From: Pseudoxanthomonas mexicana
Lineage (GTDB): Bacteria > Pseudomonadota > Gammaproteobacteria > Xanthomonadales > Xanthomonadaceae
Direction of reading: 5' to 3'
Assembly: GCF_001556105.1 (NCBI RefSeq)
Contig: NZ_LSIF01000073.1
Span: forward strand, 1 to 64,000
DNA length: 64,000 nt
Position numbers and translations under genes: made by a program. The notes below the pieces were generated by a model. The model saw nothing but the letters and a program-made list of their open reading frames with translations. It was not told where the DNA came from and did not search any database. Each line of letters begins with the position of its first letter. Position 1 is the first letter of the stretch. Below are positions 7,364-16,648 of the stretch, piece by piece.

Positions 7364-9517
7364 TCAGTGCGTGCCGGCGTGGGCCGGGATCAGCGTGTCG
7401 ATCAGGAAGGTCATGCGCAGCGCCATCAGTTCTGGATTGCGGAACGCATCGCTGACGCCGTGGCCGCCTTCCTCGTCCTCGAGGAAGTAGACCGGCGCAC
7501 CGGCGTCGAACAGGCGCGAAGCCAGCTTGCGCGCGTGGCCGGGGCCGACGCGGTTGTCTTCCGTCGAGATGGTGACCAGGAACGGCGGGTACGTGGTGCC
7601 CTTTCGCACGTTCTGCATCGGCGAGTACGCGAGCATCGCCTTCGCTTCATCGGGCTTGTCGGGATCGCCGTACTCGTTGATCCACGCCGCGCCCATGCCC
7701 ATGTGACGCATGCGGATCAGGTCGGTCAGCGGTACATCGCTGACCACCGCGCCGAACAGGTCCGGGCGCTGCGTGCCCAGCGTCGCCGACAGCAGGCCGC
7801 CGTTGGACATGCCGAACACACCGATGTGCTTCGGCGTGGTGTAGCCGCTCGACACCAGCTGCTCGGCGACGGCGATGAAGTCGTCGTACGAGCGTTGGCG
7901 ATCCTTGCGGATGGCCGCCTGGTGCCAGGCTTCGCCACGCTCGCCGCCCCCGCGGATCGCGGGGATCGCCAGCGAACCACCGCGGTCCAGCCACAGCTTG
8001 AACGCAGGTCCGCCCACCGTGTAGTCGAAGTAACCGGGACGGTAGGAAATGCCGAACGCGCCGTAGCCGGTCATGAAGAGCGGCTGTGGGCCGGCGGCCG
8101 GCGTCTTCGGATGCAGCAGGTAGTAGTCCACCGACGTGCCGTCGCGCGAGGTCGCCGTGCGGATCTCGGTGACGTAGCGGCCTTCTTCGAACAGCGCACG
8201 GTCCTTCGCCAGCAGGCGCAACGGTTGGCCGGGGCGGAACAGTTCCTGCCGGCGCGGATTGACGAAGCCGTTGGTGGCGACGATCAGGTCGTCATCGGAA
8301 CTGCCGCCGCCGCGCACCGAGATGTTGTCGCCCGGTTGCCCGGCCAGCGCTTCGTCGACGGTCCAGCCATCGGCACCGGGACGCGCGAGCAGCACGCGCG
8401 GCACCAGCCGGCGATTGACCACGAACGCGAGTTTGCCCTGCGCGCTGGCGATGTCGCTGCGTCCACCGAGGTAGTCGCCGTCCGCCGGGGTGTAGATGCG
8501 GGTGACCTTCTTGCCGGCGGGCACGGCCGGATCGCTGTTCCAGGCCAGCAGGGTCTCGGCCGGATACGCCGTGCCTTCGACCACTTCATCGGTGCCGAGC
8601 TGCACCACCACCTGGTCGCCAACGAGGGCCTGCACGGCCATCGGCTTCAGCGAGCGCGGCAATGCGGCCTGTTCGATGCGGCCGTCCTGGGTCACCGCGA
8701 ACACGTCGAAGGTGGAGTAGTTGATCGCGCGCACGATGACGCCGCGACGCTGCGCGCCGTCGCCGACCGCGAACAGCTGCACGATCGCGTCCGACGGTTC
8801 GGCCTTGTACACCTCGCGCGCGCTGGCGAGTGGTTGCCCGCGCTGCCACAGGCGTACCGACGCGGGCCAGCCGGCCATCGTCTTCGGCGCGCCATCGGCG
8901 GTGTGTTCGACCATGATCTGGTCCGGCCCCAGCCATTCGGCGAACGCGCGCGCCTTCGGCGTGCGGAAGCCGCCCTCGACGAAGCGGGCCTGGTCGAGAT
9001 CGAATTCGCGGATCTCGACTTCATCGCCACCGGCCGGCGACAGGCGCAGCAGGCAGCGGCTGAAGCTGGGCGCCAGGCAGGCGCTGGACAGGTCGTAGGC
9101 CTGCAGTTCGAGCGGTGCGTTCTCGGTCTTGCGTAGCTGTCCGACGTCCAGCACGGTGCGCCACGCGCCCGGCAGGCCGTCGTCGCCACGACGCGCGAGT
9201 TGCAGCAGGCCGTAGGGGTGTTCGGCATCGCGCAGGAAGCGCACGGCGCGCTGGCCCATCAGCGTGATGTCCGGCTCCGCCGCGCCGGTGGCCAGCGCGG
9301 AGGCGAGTTCGGCCTTGACCGTCGCGTACGTGGGCATGGCGCGGATCTTGGTCTGTGAAGCGGCGGTCTTCGCGCGTGCCCATTCCAGCGCCTGCGTGCC
9401 GTGTGGCGCTTCCAGCCACTGGTCGTCAGTGGCTTGTGCCATCGCCGGTGCGGCGGCGGCCAGTGCGACGAGCGCCAGCGCACGCATGCGCGCGGGCGTC
9501 TTGATATCGATATGCAT
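7364..9517 (-). CDS. secreted prolyl oligopeptidase family (S9) serine peptidase
   Basis: A 717-residue protein with a Sec signal peptide (cleavage probably after AMAQA near residue 28). A beta-propeller-type N-terminal region and a C-terminal alpha/beta-hydrolase domain follow. The catalytic triad is in S9 order: Ser571 in GMSNGG, Asp654 in TEDNR and His686 in GGHG. It is predicted to be periplasmic or secreted and to cleave short peptides, often after proline. It lies 56 bases downstream of a TonB receptor in the same orientation. Paired uptake receptor and peptidase suggests use of an imported peptide or cyclic peptide; the substrate is unknown. Confidence 0.9.
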   Translation of the reverse strand: MHIDIKTPARMRALALVALAAAAPAMAQATDDQWLEAPHGTQALEWARAKTAASQTKIRAMPTYATVKAELASALATGAAEPDITLMGQRAVRFLRDAEHPYGLLQLARRGDDGLPGAWRTVLDVGQLRKTENAPLELQAYDLSSACLAPSFSRCLLRLSPAGGDEVEIREFDLDQARFVEGGFRTPKARAFAEWLGPDQIMVEHTADGAPKTMAGWPASVRLWQRGQPLASAREVYKAEPSDAIVQLFAVGDGAQRRGVIVRAINYSTFDVFAVTQDGRIEQAALPRSLKPMAVQALVGDQVVVQLGTDEVVEGTAYPAETLLAWNSDPAVPAGKKVTRIYTPADGDYLGGRSDIASAQGKLAFVVNRRLVPRVLLARPGADGWTVDEALAGQPGDNISVRGGGSSDDDLIVATNGFVNPRRQELFRPGQPLRLLAKDRALFEEGRYVTEIRTATSRDGTSVDYYLLHPKTPAAGPQPLFMTGYGAFGISYRPGYFDYTVGGPAFKLWLDRGGSLAIPAIRGGGERGEAWHQAAIRKDRQRSYDDFIAVAEQLVSSGYTTPKHIGVFGMSNGGLLSATLGTQRPDLFGAVVSDVPLTDLIRMRHMGMGAAWINEYGDPDKPDEAKAMLAYSPMQNVRKGTTYPPFLVTISTEDNRVGPGHARKLASRLFDAGAPVYFLEDEEGGHGVSDAFRNPELMALRMTFLIDTLIPAHAGTH

Positions 9518-9573
9518 GTGATCGTTCCCGTTGGAAGGCCGGCATCCGCGAGGCGGACGCCGGCCGGGGTGGA

Positions 9574-11688
9574 TTAGAAGCTGTAGCGGAAGACCACGCC
9601 GTAGGTGCGCGGGCGCAGGCGGTTGGCGACACCCAGGGTGGTGCGTGCGTTGAGCGCACCGTCTTCGTTGGTCAGGTTGTTGCCGTACAGGAAGGCCGAC
9701 CAGCCGTTGTCGGATTCCACGCCGATGCGCGCATCGAGCATGGTGATCGCGTCACCCGGCGAACCGGCGGTGAGCGCCGTTTCGCGCGCCGAGTCGTACA
9801 CCACACCGGTGCGCACCACGCCGCGCAGGTCGGCGGCGACGTCCCAGCTGTAGGCCGCCGACGCGGTGAAGCTGTTGCGCGGCACGTTGTAGACGTCGGT
9901 GCCCTTGTTGAGCGGCGTGCCCGGCACGTCGGCCACGTAGGTCGCATCGATGATCGAACCGCCGACCTGCAGCATCAGCGAGGCGCTGGGCGTGTACACC
10001 ACGTTGACTTCGACGCCCTTGTTCTCGGTGCCCTTGGAGTTGGTCAGGCCGTTGATGGTCGAGGTGATCGGCACGCGCACGGCGACGCCTTCCCAGTCGC
10101 TGTAGAACACCGCACCTTCGACCAGCAGGCTGCCGTCGAGGAACAGCGACTTCGCGCCGAGTTCGTAAGTGGTGATCGAGTCCGGATCGATCGTCGACGG
10201 CAGTTCGACGCCGTTGGCTTCGGCCAGCAGGATCGAGGAGATCGGCTGCAACTGACCGGAGCGGAAGCCGCGTGCGGCGCTGGCGTACAGGGTGGTGTCG
10301 TTGGCCGGCTTGAAGGACAGCGACACGCGCGGGTTCCAGCTGTCGAAGGTGGCGTTGAGCGTCGACACGCGCGTGGTCGAGACGGAGATGGCGTCCACGT
10401 CATCGCTGAAGTAGCGGATGCCACCGGTCAGGGCCCAGCGCGGGTCGGGCAGCTTGACGGTCACTTCGCCGAACACGGCGTAGGCGTCGTTGGTCTGGCT
10501 GGAGCTGCTGGGGGCCGCGGTGCCCACTTGCGAGGCATCGTTGCGCTCGGCTTCGCGCAGGTAGTAGCCCACCGTCCAGTCCAGCGTGCGGTCGCCGGTC
10601 GAGGACCAGCGCAGTTCCTGCGTGCGCACCTGCAGGTTGATGTTGCTGACGTAGGTCGTGGTCGGATTGAGCATGCCGTCGTTGGCGTAGTCGAGTTCCG
10701 CGTCAGCGAACGAGTAGAACAGTTCCGAACCGCCGAAGTCGTAGGTGCTGACGAAGCTCGCGGTGCGCCACTCGTCGTCGTTGCTGTAGAACGAGTTGGT
10801 GGTCAGGTCGTCCAGCGCGCCGTTGCCGCCGCCGGGGGCTTCGGACTTGTAGGTCCAGTAGGCAAGATCCATCGTCCACTGGTCGGTGGGTGCGAAGCGG
10901 ACCTTCACGCGGCCGGTCTTGACGCGCTGTTCGTTGATGTCCTTGTTGCCGGTGGTGTTGTCGTCGGTCCAGCCCGACAGCTTCTCGTCGGTGACGGCGA
11001 CGCGCGCGGCCAGGCGGTCGTCGATCAGCGGGATGTTGACCACGGCCTTGCCGCCCCAGCCGTCGCTGCCGCCCTGGGTGGTGGAGGCCGAGGCTTCGAT
11101 GGCGCCGCCGAATTCGTTGAAGTCCGGCTTGCGGGTCAGGATGCGCACCGTGCCGCCCATCGAGCCTTCGCCGAACAGCGTGCCCTGCGGGCCCTTGAGG
11201 ATCTCGACGCGGTCGATGTCCCACGAACGCGCTTCGGGATACCACGGCACGCTGACGCCGGTGAACGGAATCTCGTCGAGGTAGTAGCCGTTGTCGTTGC
11301 CGCCGAGCGAGCTGGATACGCCGCGGATCTGCACCTGGGTGAAGCCGCCGCCGTTGTCGACCGAGCCGGCGCCGGGGGTCATGCTGATGATCTCGGCGAT
11401 GTTGCTGATGCCGAACGCATCGATCTGTTCGCCGGTCACCGCGGTCATCGCGATCGGCACGTCGATCTGCCGCTCGCTGCGCTTGCGTGCGGTGACGGTC
11501 ACCGAGCCGAGTTCCTTCACCTCGCCCGACGTCGCCTGCGTCTCCGTCGTGGTCGGTGTGCTGGCCTCGCTGTCCTGGGCATGGACGTTGCCCGCGAACA
11601 GCAACGCGGTGGCGACCCCCAGGCACAAGGCCCTGCGGGAAGGAAGCACGCTGGCGGGAACGGACGAAGAACGGGCGATGCGATTCAC
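9574..11688 (-). CDS. TonB-dependent receptor without signalling domain
   Basis: A 704-residue outer-membrane transporter. A signal peptide ends near VHAQ (residue ~37). A short linker, a plug domain (VTVTARKRSERQIDVP, then IRGVSSSLGG and LKGPQGTLFGEGSMGG) and a 22-strand barrel ending in a terminal aromatic residue (RYSF) follow. It lacks the N-terminal STN domain of its upstream neighbour at 11827-14196. The two share near-identical plug motifs and similar C-termini (NARTTLGVANRLRPRT against DARTTRGVATRLRPRT), so they look like a tandem duplication. The plug resembles receptors of the FecA/catecholate type or those taking up complex organics; the ligand is unknown. Confidence 0.92.
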   Translation of the reverse strand: MNRIARSSSVPASVLPSRRALCLGVATALLFAGNVHAQDSEASTPTTTETQATSGEVKELGSVTVTARKRSERQIDVPIAMTAVTGEQIDAFGISNIAEIISMTPGAGSVDNGGGFTQVQIRGVSSSLGGNDNGYYLDEIPFTGVSVPWYPEARSWDIDRVEILKGPQGTLFGEGSMGGTVRILTRKPDFNEFGGAIEASASTTQGGSDGWGGKAVVNIPLIDDRLAARVAVTDEKLSGWTDDNTTGNKDINEQRVKTGRVKVRFAPTDQWTMDLAYWTYKSEAPGGGNGALDDLTTNSFYSNDDEWRTASFVSTYDFGGSELFYSFADAELDYANDGMLNPTTTYVSNINLQVRTQELRWSSTGDRTLDWTVGYYLREAERNDASQVGTAAPSSSSQTNDAYAVFGEVTVKLPDPRWALTGGIRYFSDDVDAISVSTTRVSTLNATFDSWNPRVSLSFKPANDTTLYASAARGFRSGQLQPISSILLAEANGVELPSTIDPDSITTYELGAKSLFLDGSLLVEGAVFYSDWEGVAVRVPITSTINGLTNSKGTENKGVEVNVVYTPSASLMLQVGGSIIDATYVADVPGTPLNKGTDVYNVPRNSFTASAAYSWDVAADLRGVVRTGVVYDSARETALTAGSPGDAITMLDARIGVESDNGWSAFLYGNNLTNEDGALNARTTLGVANRLRPRTYGVVFRYSF

Positions 11689-11786
11689 GTGAACTCTCCT
11701 GGCTCTCGATGGGGGCGCGGATGCGCGATCGAGGGCCAGGCGACGGACGTCGTGCGGCCCTCTCAGAAAGCCGTGACGATCCGGTG

Positions 11787-11823
11787 AACCAAAAATGAAA
11801 TTTTCGCTACAGAATTTTTGGTT
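11787..11823. repeat. AT-rich 10-bp inverted repeat between the two TonB receptors
   Basis: AACCAAAAAT (11787-11796) is exactly complementary to ATTTTTGGTT (11814-11823), with a 17-base A/T-rich spacer. It begins four bases past the stop of the upstream receptor and about 100 bases before the start of the downstream one. It could be an operator for the second receptor or an AU-rich terminator after the first. Confidence 0.55.
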
Positions 11824-11826
11824 GCA

Positions 11827-14196
11827 TCAGTAACGGACCTGCAGCTCGACGCCGAGCGTGCGTGGCCGCAGTCGTGTCGCGACGCCGCGCGTGGTGCGCG
11901 CGTCGTCCGCGCCCTGTTCGTTGGTCAGGTTGTCGCCGTACACCGCCAGACTCCATCCCGCCGCCGTCTCCACGCCCAGCCGCACGTGTGCCGAGAGGAT
12001 GTCGTCGCCCGGCGATCCCTGCGTCAGCGAGGCCTGCCGCGCGCTGTGGTAGCGCACGCCGGCACGCGCGATGCCCTGCATGCCGCGGGCGATCGTGCGG
12101 TGGTATTCACCGGCGGCGCCCCAGGTGAGGCGTGGCGTGTTGTAGACCGGCGAGCCGCGCGTGATCGGCGTGCCGGCGACGTCGGCGGTGTAGGCCGCAT
12201 CGACCCATGCCGACTCCAACTGGAAGGACAGGCTGTCGCGTGGCTTCCACGTCAGTCCGATCTCCGCGCCGCGGATCTTCGCACCGTCGGAATTGACCAG
12301 GCCGTTGAACACGTCCGTCACCGGCACGCGCACCGGCACGTCGCGCCAGCGGCTTTGGAAGACGGCAGCTTCCACCAGCACGCGGCCCTCGCGCGCCAAT
12401 GCCTTCGCACCGAGTTCGGCGGTGATGATGCGGTCGGCGGCAATGCGCGTCGGCAGCTCGATGCCGGCGGCCTGTGCCAGCAGGAATGACGTGATCGGTT
12501 GCAGCTGGCCCGAGCGGAAGCCTTTCGCCAGGCTGGCGTAGACCGTGGTGTCGTCGGCCGGCGTCCACGACAGGCCCAGGCGCGGATTCCAGCTGTGGAA
12601 TTGCTCGTCGAGCATGGTCTGCGCGTCGCCGGTCAGCGACACGCCCTGCACTTGATCCTCGAAGTAGCGCAGGCCGAGGTTGACGCTCCATGCCGGGTTC
12701 GGCAGCTGCACGGTGGCATCGCCGAACAGCGCGCCGCCGTCGTTCTCCTGGCGTGCGCGGCTCGGTGCGACCTCGCCGATGGCGCTGGCATCCAGGCGCC
12801 GCGCCTGGCGGCGGTACGCGCCCACGGTCCACGCGACGGTGCGTTGGCCGGTCGAACTCCAGCGCAGTTCGTGGGTGCGCACGCCGATGTCGATCGCGCT
12901 GTCGTACGCGGTGTCCGGCAGGATCTCGCCCTGCTGGCGCTGCGCGAGGTCGGCTTCCGCATAGGTGTAGGTGAGCGCGGACGTGTCGCCTTCGTAGGTG
13001 CTCACCAGGTTCGACGTGGTCCAGTCCGCATCGCGCCCGTAGTAGTACGCGACCTGCATGGCGTCGTCGGCGGCATAGCCGCCACCGGGTGCGCTGGAGC
13101 GGTAGGACCAGTGCGCGGCATCCAGTCGCCAGCGTTCCGTCGGCAGGAACGTGGCGCGGAGGCGACGGGTGCGCACGCGCTGGGTGTTGATGTCGCGGCG
13201 ACCGTCGGTGGCGTCGTCCACCCAGCCAGGCAGCGATTCGTCCGTCGCCACCACGCGCACGGCCAGGCGGTCTTCGAACACGGGCAGGTTGGCCATCAGC
13301 TTCGCCGACCAACCGCTGCCGCCGCCGCTCGCGGTCGACCAACCGCCTTGCGCGAGCAGCGAGAGGCGGTCCAGCTCGGGCTTGCGGGTCAGGATGCGCA
13401 CGGTGCCGCCCATCGAGCCTTCGCCGAACAATGTGCCCTGCGGCCCCCTGAGCACTTCGACACGATCGAGGTCGAACGCGCGCGCATCCGGATGCCACGG
13501 CACCGTCACGCCGGTGAAGGGAATGTCGTCCAGGTAGTAGCCGTTGTCGTTGCCGCCGAGCGAACTCGACACGCCGCGGATCTGCACCTGGGTGAAGCCG
13601 CCGCCGATGTCGACGGACGACGCGCCCGGTACCGAATCGATCGCGAGCGCGGCATTGGCGATGCCCATGCCATCGAGCTGCTGGCCGTCGAGGGCGGTGA
13701 CCGCAAGCGGCACATCGATGCTGCGCTCCGTGCGGCGCCGGGCCGTTACCTGCACGCCTGCCAGTTCGATGGGCGCCGGGGCCGACGCGGTCGCCGGGGT
13801 GGCGGGCAATGGACCCCGGACCGGCAGGTCGCGCGATATCGTGACCACGCCGCTGGCGCGGAAGGTGTAGCCGAAGCCGCTGCCGGCGAGCAGGCGACGC
13901 AGCGCTTCTTCGTTGTCCAGCACGCCGCGCACGGTGGGCGTGCGGGTGGCGGTCTTCAGGTCGCCGATCGCGACGAACTGGATGCCGGACTGTTCCGAGA
14001 ACGCGATGAGCGCGTCCTCCAGCGACTGCGGCGCAATGGCGAACGACGACGGGCGCGCCGCCCGATCCTGGGCATGCGACAGGGCGATGCAGGACGCGAG
14101 ACCGAGCAGCAGCGGGAGGCGCAGCCAACAGGAACCCCGTCCCCGGCGCTCAGCGCGGGGAGGCGTGGCTCCCGGTCGGACTGCAGCTGCGCTCAA
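11827..14196 (-). CDS. TonB-dependent receptor with STN signalling domain (FecA-type transducer)
   Basis: A 789-residue outer-membrane receptor. After the signal peptide (ending near residue 42) comes an STN domain (SFAIAPQSLEDALIAFSEQSGIQFVAI, about residues 50-120) that contacts a FecR-like anti-sigma factor in the periplasm. A proline-rich linker, plug (VTARRRTERSIDVP, VQIRGVSSSLGG, LRGPQGTLFGEGSMGG) and barrel ending in an aromatic residue (VRY) follow. fecR- and fecI-like genes lie immediately upstream (18-base gap), so this receptor probably signals ligand binding to switch on its own operon and perhaps the downstream paralogue. The ligand could be a chelate or an organic compound. Confidence 0.93.
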   Translation of the reverse strand: MSAAAVRPGATPPRAERRGRGSCWLRLPLLLGLASCIALSHAQDRAARPSSFAIAPQSLEDALIAFSEQSGIQFVAIGDLKTATRTPTVRGVLDNEEALRRLLAGSGFGYTFRASGVVTISRDLPVRGPLPATPATASAPAPIELAGVQVTARRRTERSIDVPLAVTALDGQQLDGMGIANAALAIDSVPGASSVDIGGGFTQVQIRGVSSSLGGNDNGYYLDDIPFTGVTVPWHPDARAFDLDRVEVLRGPQGTLFGEGSMGGTVRILTRKPELDRLSLLAQGGWSTASGGGSGWSAKLMANLPVFEDRLAVRVVATDESLPGWVDDATDGRRDINTQRVRTRRLRATFLPTERWRLDAAHWSYRSSAPGGGYAADDAMQVAYYYGRDADWTTSNLVSTYEGDTSALTYTYAEADLAQRQQGEILPDTAYDSAIDIGVRTHELRWSSTGQRTVAWTVGAYRRQARRLDASAIGEVAPSRARQENDGGALFGDATVQLPNPAWSVNLGLRYFEDQVQGVSLTGDAQTMLDEQFHSWNPRLGLSWTPADDTTVYASLAKGFRSGQLQPITSFLLAQAAGIELPTRIAADRIITAELGAKALAREGRVLVEAAVFQSRWRDVPVRVPVTDVFNGLVNSDGAKIRGAEIGLTWKPRDSLSFQLESAWVDAAYTADVAGTPITRGSPVYNTPRLTWGAAGEYHRTIARGMQGIARAGVRYHSARQASLTQGSPGDDILSAHVRLGVETAAGWSLAVYGDNLTNEQGADDARTTRGVATRLRPRTLGVELQVRY

Positions 14197-14214
14197 GGTT
14201 CCCGATGGTCTCCC

Positions 14215-15375
14215 TTATCTCCGGACGGTCGCGGCGCCCGGCGATGCCGCGGATTTTCCGCCGGGCAGGCGGGTGCTTGGTACGGGCGACACCAGCAGGA
14301 TCTCGTCCTGCCGCCGCACGACCGACAGCGAGAGCGCCTGCGCGACGCTGTCGAGCCAGACGTCGAGGTCGGTGGTGCTCCAGCGTCCCGTCACCCGCAT
14401 CTGCGCCAGCGTCGCGTCCTGCAGGATGATCGGCCGCCGCGAGTAGCGGTTGAGGTCGGCCACGACATTGCCGAGCGTCTCGCTGCGGTAGGTGACCTTC
14501 CCCTGCAGCCAGGCCAGGGTCGATTCTGCGTCGAGGTCGACGGGGCCGTCGAGCGGGCCACCCTCCTGCAGCGTCGCACTCTGGTTGGCGGCGAGCTGCA
14601 CGACATGGTTGGCGATGCCGCCGCCATGCGCGCGCAGATCGCTGACCTGCACGCGCCCTTCGGTGACGATGACGCGGATGCCCTCGTTCCGCTTGGCGAC
14701 GCTGAAGTGCGTGCCCAGCGCCTGCGCCAGCGCGCCGTCCGCACGGACTTCGAACGGGCGGGCGGCATCCTTGGCGACGGCGAAATAGGCCTGGCCGCGC
14801 ACCAGTTCCACCTGGCGGCGCTGGCTGCTGAACTGCACGACCACTTCGCTGCCGGCATCCAGGTCGATGCGCGAACCGTCGGGCAGATCGGCCTGGCGCG
14901 GGGTGCCGATCTCGGCAGCGAGGCGCATCCCGGTCGGCGCGGTGGTGCGGCTGAACTTCAGCGCGCCCACCAGCACGGCCAGCATCGCGACGCTGGCCGC
15001 CAGCGCGATCCAGCGGCGCGGGCGGGTGCGCGTCGCCGTACGCGGCACGGGCGCCGTCGTCGGGCGGGGCTGGAAGGACGCGTGGGTGACGGCCGGCGGC
15101 GACATCGCCACGCGGTCGGTGGTCGCGGCGGTCGCCACCTCATCGGCGGCGCGTGCCTGCTGCGCGGCGATGACCTGTCCGGGGTCGACGCCGGCGGCGG
15201 CATCCCAGAGCAGGTGGACGTCCTCGAACGCCTGCGCATGCAGCGGCGAGGCTTCCATCCACGCATTCCACGCGTCGATGTCGGCGTCCTGCAGGTCGTG
15301 GTCGCCCAGGCGGATCAACCAGTCCGAGGCTTCCTGGAGCGCCTGCGCCCGGGTCGTGCGGGGGTGGTCACGCAT
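14215..15375 (-). CDS. FecR family anti-sigma factor / sigma regulator
   Basis: A 386-residue inner-membrane protein. A cytoplasmic N-terminal DUF4880-like part (ASDWLIRLGDHDLQDADIDAWNAWMEASPLHAQAF, residues ~13-47) binds the sigma factor. A membrane span lies near residues 120-140. The periplasmic FecR domain (RLAAEIGTPRQADLPDGSRIDLDAGSEV onward) follows, with a C-terminal secretin/STN-like segment. ATG 15375 overlaps the end of the sigma gene by eight bases. The longer in-frame start at 15447 lies inside the sigma gene and is unlikely. It relays the receptor's signal to the sigma factor. Confidence 0.9.
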   Translation of the reverse strand: MRDHPRTTRAQALQEASDWLIRLGDHDLQDADIDAWNAWMEASPLHAQAFEDVHLLWDAAAGVDPGQVIAAQQARAADEVATAATTDRVAMSPPAVTHASFQPRPTTAPVPRTATRTRPRRWIALAASVAMLAVLVGALKFSRTTAPTGMRLAAEIGTPRQADLPDGSRIDLDAGSEVVVQFSSQRRQVELVRGQAYFAVAKDAARPFEVRADGALAQALGTHFSVAKRNEGIRVIVTEGRVQVSDLRAHGGGIANHVVQLAANQSATLQEGGPLDGPVDLDAESTLAWLQGKVTYRSETLGNVVADLNRYSRRPIILQDATLAQMRVTGRWSTTDLDVWLDSVAQALSLSVVRRQDEILLVSPVPSTRLPGGKSAASPGAATVRR

Positions 15376-15973
15376 GGTCGGCGCCTTCCTGTTCGTCCGT
15401 GAGTTCATCGAAGCGCAGCTGGCAGAAAGCCAGCGCCCGTGCGACATGGATCCGCACCATCCTGTCCGTCAGCGCCAGGCGTTCGGCGGCTTCCTTGAAG
15501 CTGCACTGCTCCATGCGGACCAGCCGGAAGGCGTCGGCGCATTTCGGTGGCAGCTCGGCCAGTACCGCCGGCAGGCGTTCGACGACCCACCGGGCCCGGG
15601 CGGAGCGTTCCGGGTCGGCCCCGGGATCGGGCCAGAGGTCCAGGCCGTCGGGTTCGGGCAGTTCGGTGTAGGCCCGTCGCCGCAGCAGGTCGGTGGCCAG
15701 GTTCTGGGCGATCTTGAACAGCAACGCGCGCTGGAAACTGACGACCTGGTCGTTGCCCAGGTTGAGCAGGCGCGCGTAGGCCTCCTGCGCGACCTCGCGG
15801 GCGTCCTCGTACGAGCCGAGCCGCAACTGCAGCGACCGGATCAGGGTCGCGTTGAGGTTACGTACCAGCTCGGCGGCCTGGTTGGCCCCGGCTTCCGATG
15901 GCGCAGGGCGGGAAGGCACCGCGGATCCTGTCGGATCGGCGGCCTCGTCGGCAGGATGGCGGGCGGGCTCCAT
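15368..15973 (-). CDS. ECF RNA polymerase sigma factor (FecI type)
   Basis: A 201-residue sigma factor with region 2 (residues ~40-105, including YEDAREVAQEAYARLLNL and LFKIAQNLATDLLRRRA) and region 4 (~135-185, LAELPPKCADAFRLVRMEQCSFKEAAERLALTDRMVRIHVARAL). No region 3 is present, as expected for the ECF class. I chose ATG 15973 over a TTG two codons upstream. It forms a sigma/anti-sigma/receptor cassette with the following fecR-like and STN receptor genes. It likely directs transcription of the receptor operon when the ligand is bound. Confidence 0.92.
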   Translation of the reverse strand: MEPARHPADEAADPTGSAVPSRPAPSEAGANQAAELVRNLNATLIRSLQLRLGSYEDAREVAQEAYARLLNLGNDQVVSFQRALLFKIAQNLATDLLRRRAYTELPEPDGLDLWPDPGADPERSARARWVVERLPAVLAELPPKCADAFRLVRMEQCSFKEAAERLALTDRMVRIHVARALAFCQLRFDELTDEQEGADHA

Positions 15974-16049
15974 AGACAACTAGACGAAGGACGGCGGGGA
16001 AAGTGAAACAGCCCGCCGCGCCTGCAGGTGAGGGTGGTGGAGGCGACGC

Positions 16050-16080
16050 AGTGTAGTCACAGCATTGTGCGTCGCGTCAA
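16050..16080 (-). promoter_or_regulatory. possible sigma-70 promoter of the ECF sigma gene
   Basis: Reading leftward, TTGACG (16080-16075) and TACACT (16055-16050) are separated by 19 bases, about 77 bases before the sigma ATG. The spacing is long, so this is only a candidate. Confidence 0.35.
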
Positions 16081-16082
16081 AC

Positions 16083-16109
16083 CAGGCGGCGGCATCCCGT
16101 TGCCGCCTG
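16083..16109 (-). terminator. hairpin after the RidA gene
   Basis: CAGGCGGC (16083-16090) pairs with GCCGCCTG (16102-16109), starting about a dozen bases past the RidA stop in the leftward direction. The T run after it is short. Confidence 0.4.
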
Positions 16110-16120
16110 CCGCACCTCCG

Positions 16121-16513
16121 TCAGCCCGGAATACGCGCGATCACCTTGATCTCGAAGTCGAAGCCAGCGAGCCAGTTCACACCGATCGCGGTCCAGTTCG
16201 GGTAGGGCGCAGCCGGGAAGACGTCGCGCTTGACGGCCAGCACGGTCTCGAACTGCTGCTCGGGGTCGGTGTGGAAGGTCGTCACGTCGACGATGTCGTC
16301 CAGCCCGCAGCCGCCGGCTTTGAGGGTGGCTTCGAGGTTGGCGAAGGCCAGGCGCACCTGCGTTTCGAAGTCCGGCTCGGGCGAGCCGTCGGTGCGGCTG
16401 CCGACCTGGCCGGACACGAACAGCAGGTCGCCCGAGCGGATCGCGGCGGAATACGCGTGGGTGGCGTACAGCTCGTGTCGGCCGGCGGGGAAGACAGCGT
16501 CACGGATGGTCAT
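16121..16513 (-). CDS. RidA/YjgF/UK114 family protein
   Basis: A 130-residue small trimeric-type protein. RidA members hydrolyse reactive enamine/imine intermediates from PLP enzymes or act in small-molecule catabolism. Visible family signatures are SGDLLFVSGQVG (about residues 26-37), FANLEATLKAGGCGLDDIVDVTTF and the C-terminal PNWTAIGVNWLAG. In classical RidA an Arg sits near the end of the active site (R105 in E. coli); here the corresponding stretch reads NWTAIGVNWL without that Arg. It is therefore more likely one of the Rid subfamilies (Rid4-7 type) than the canonical housekeeping RidA. It is transcribed divergently from the LysR regulator 135 bases away, which probably controls it. Confidence 0.85.
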   Translation of the reverse strand: MTIRDAVFPAGRHELYATHAYSAAIRSGDLLFVSGQVGSRTDGSPEPDFETQVRLAFANLEATLKAGGCGLDDIVDVTTFHTDPEQQFETVLAVKRDVFPAAPYPNWTAIGVNWLAGFDFEIKVIARIPG

Positions 16514-16648
16514 CGGATTCTCCTTGGGGGGCGGGGTGCCCCGTTACATGGCGGCCACGCTAGGCAGCCGCGCGGACCGGATAAACACGCCAGGCGCGGG
16601 ATCACTATTTGTAGAATCCAAACAATCCCCTCACGCCGGAGTGCCCGC

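Noticed and set aside
7358..9136. 592-codon open frame antisense to the S9 peptidase
   Set aside because: The catalytic triad and signal peptide support the minus-strand gene; the plus-strand protein has no motif.
12499..15402. 967-codon open frame on the plus strand
   Set aside because: Antisense to the TonB receptor/FecR genes; His/Arg/Gln-rich low-complexity protein typical of shadow frames in GC-rich DNA.
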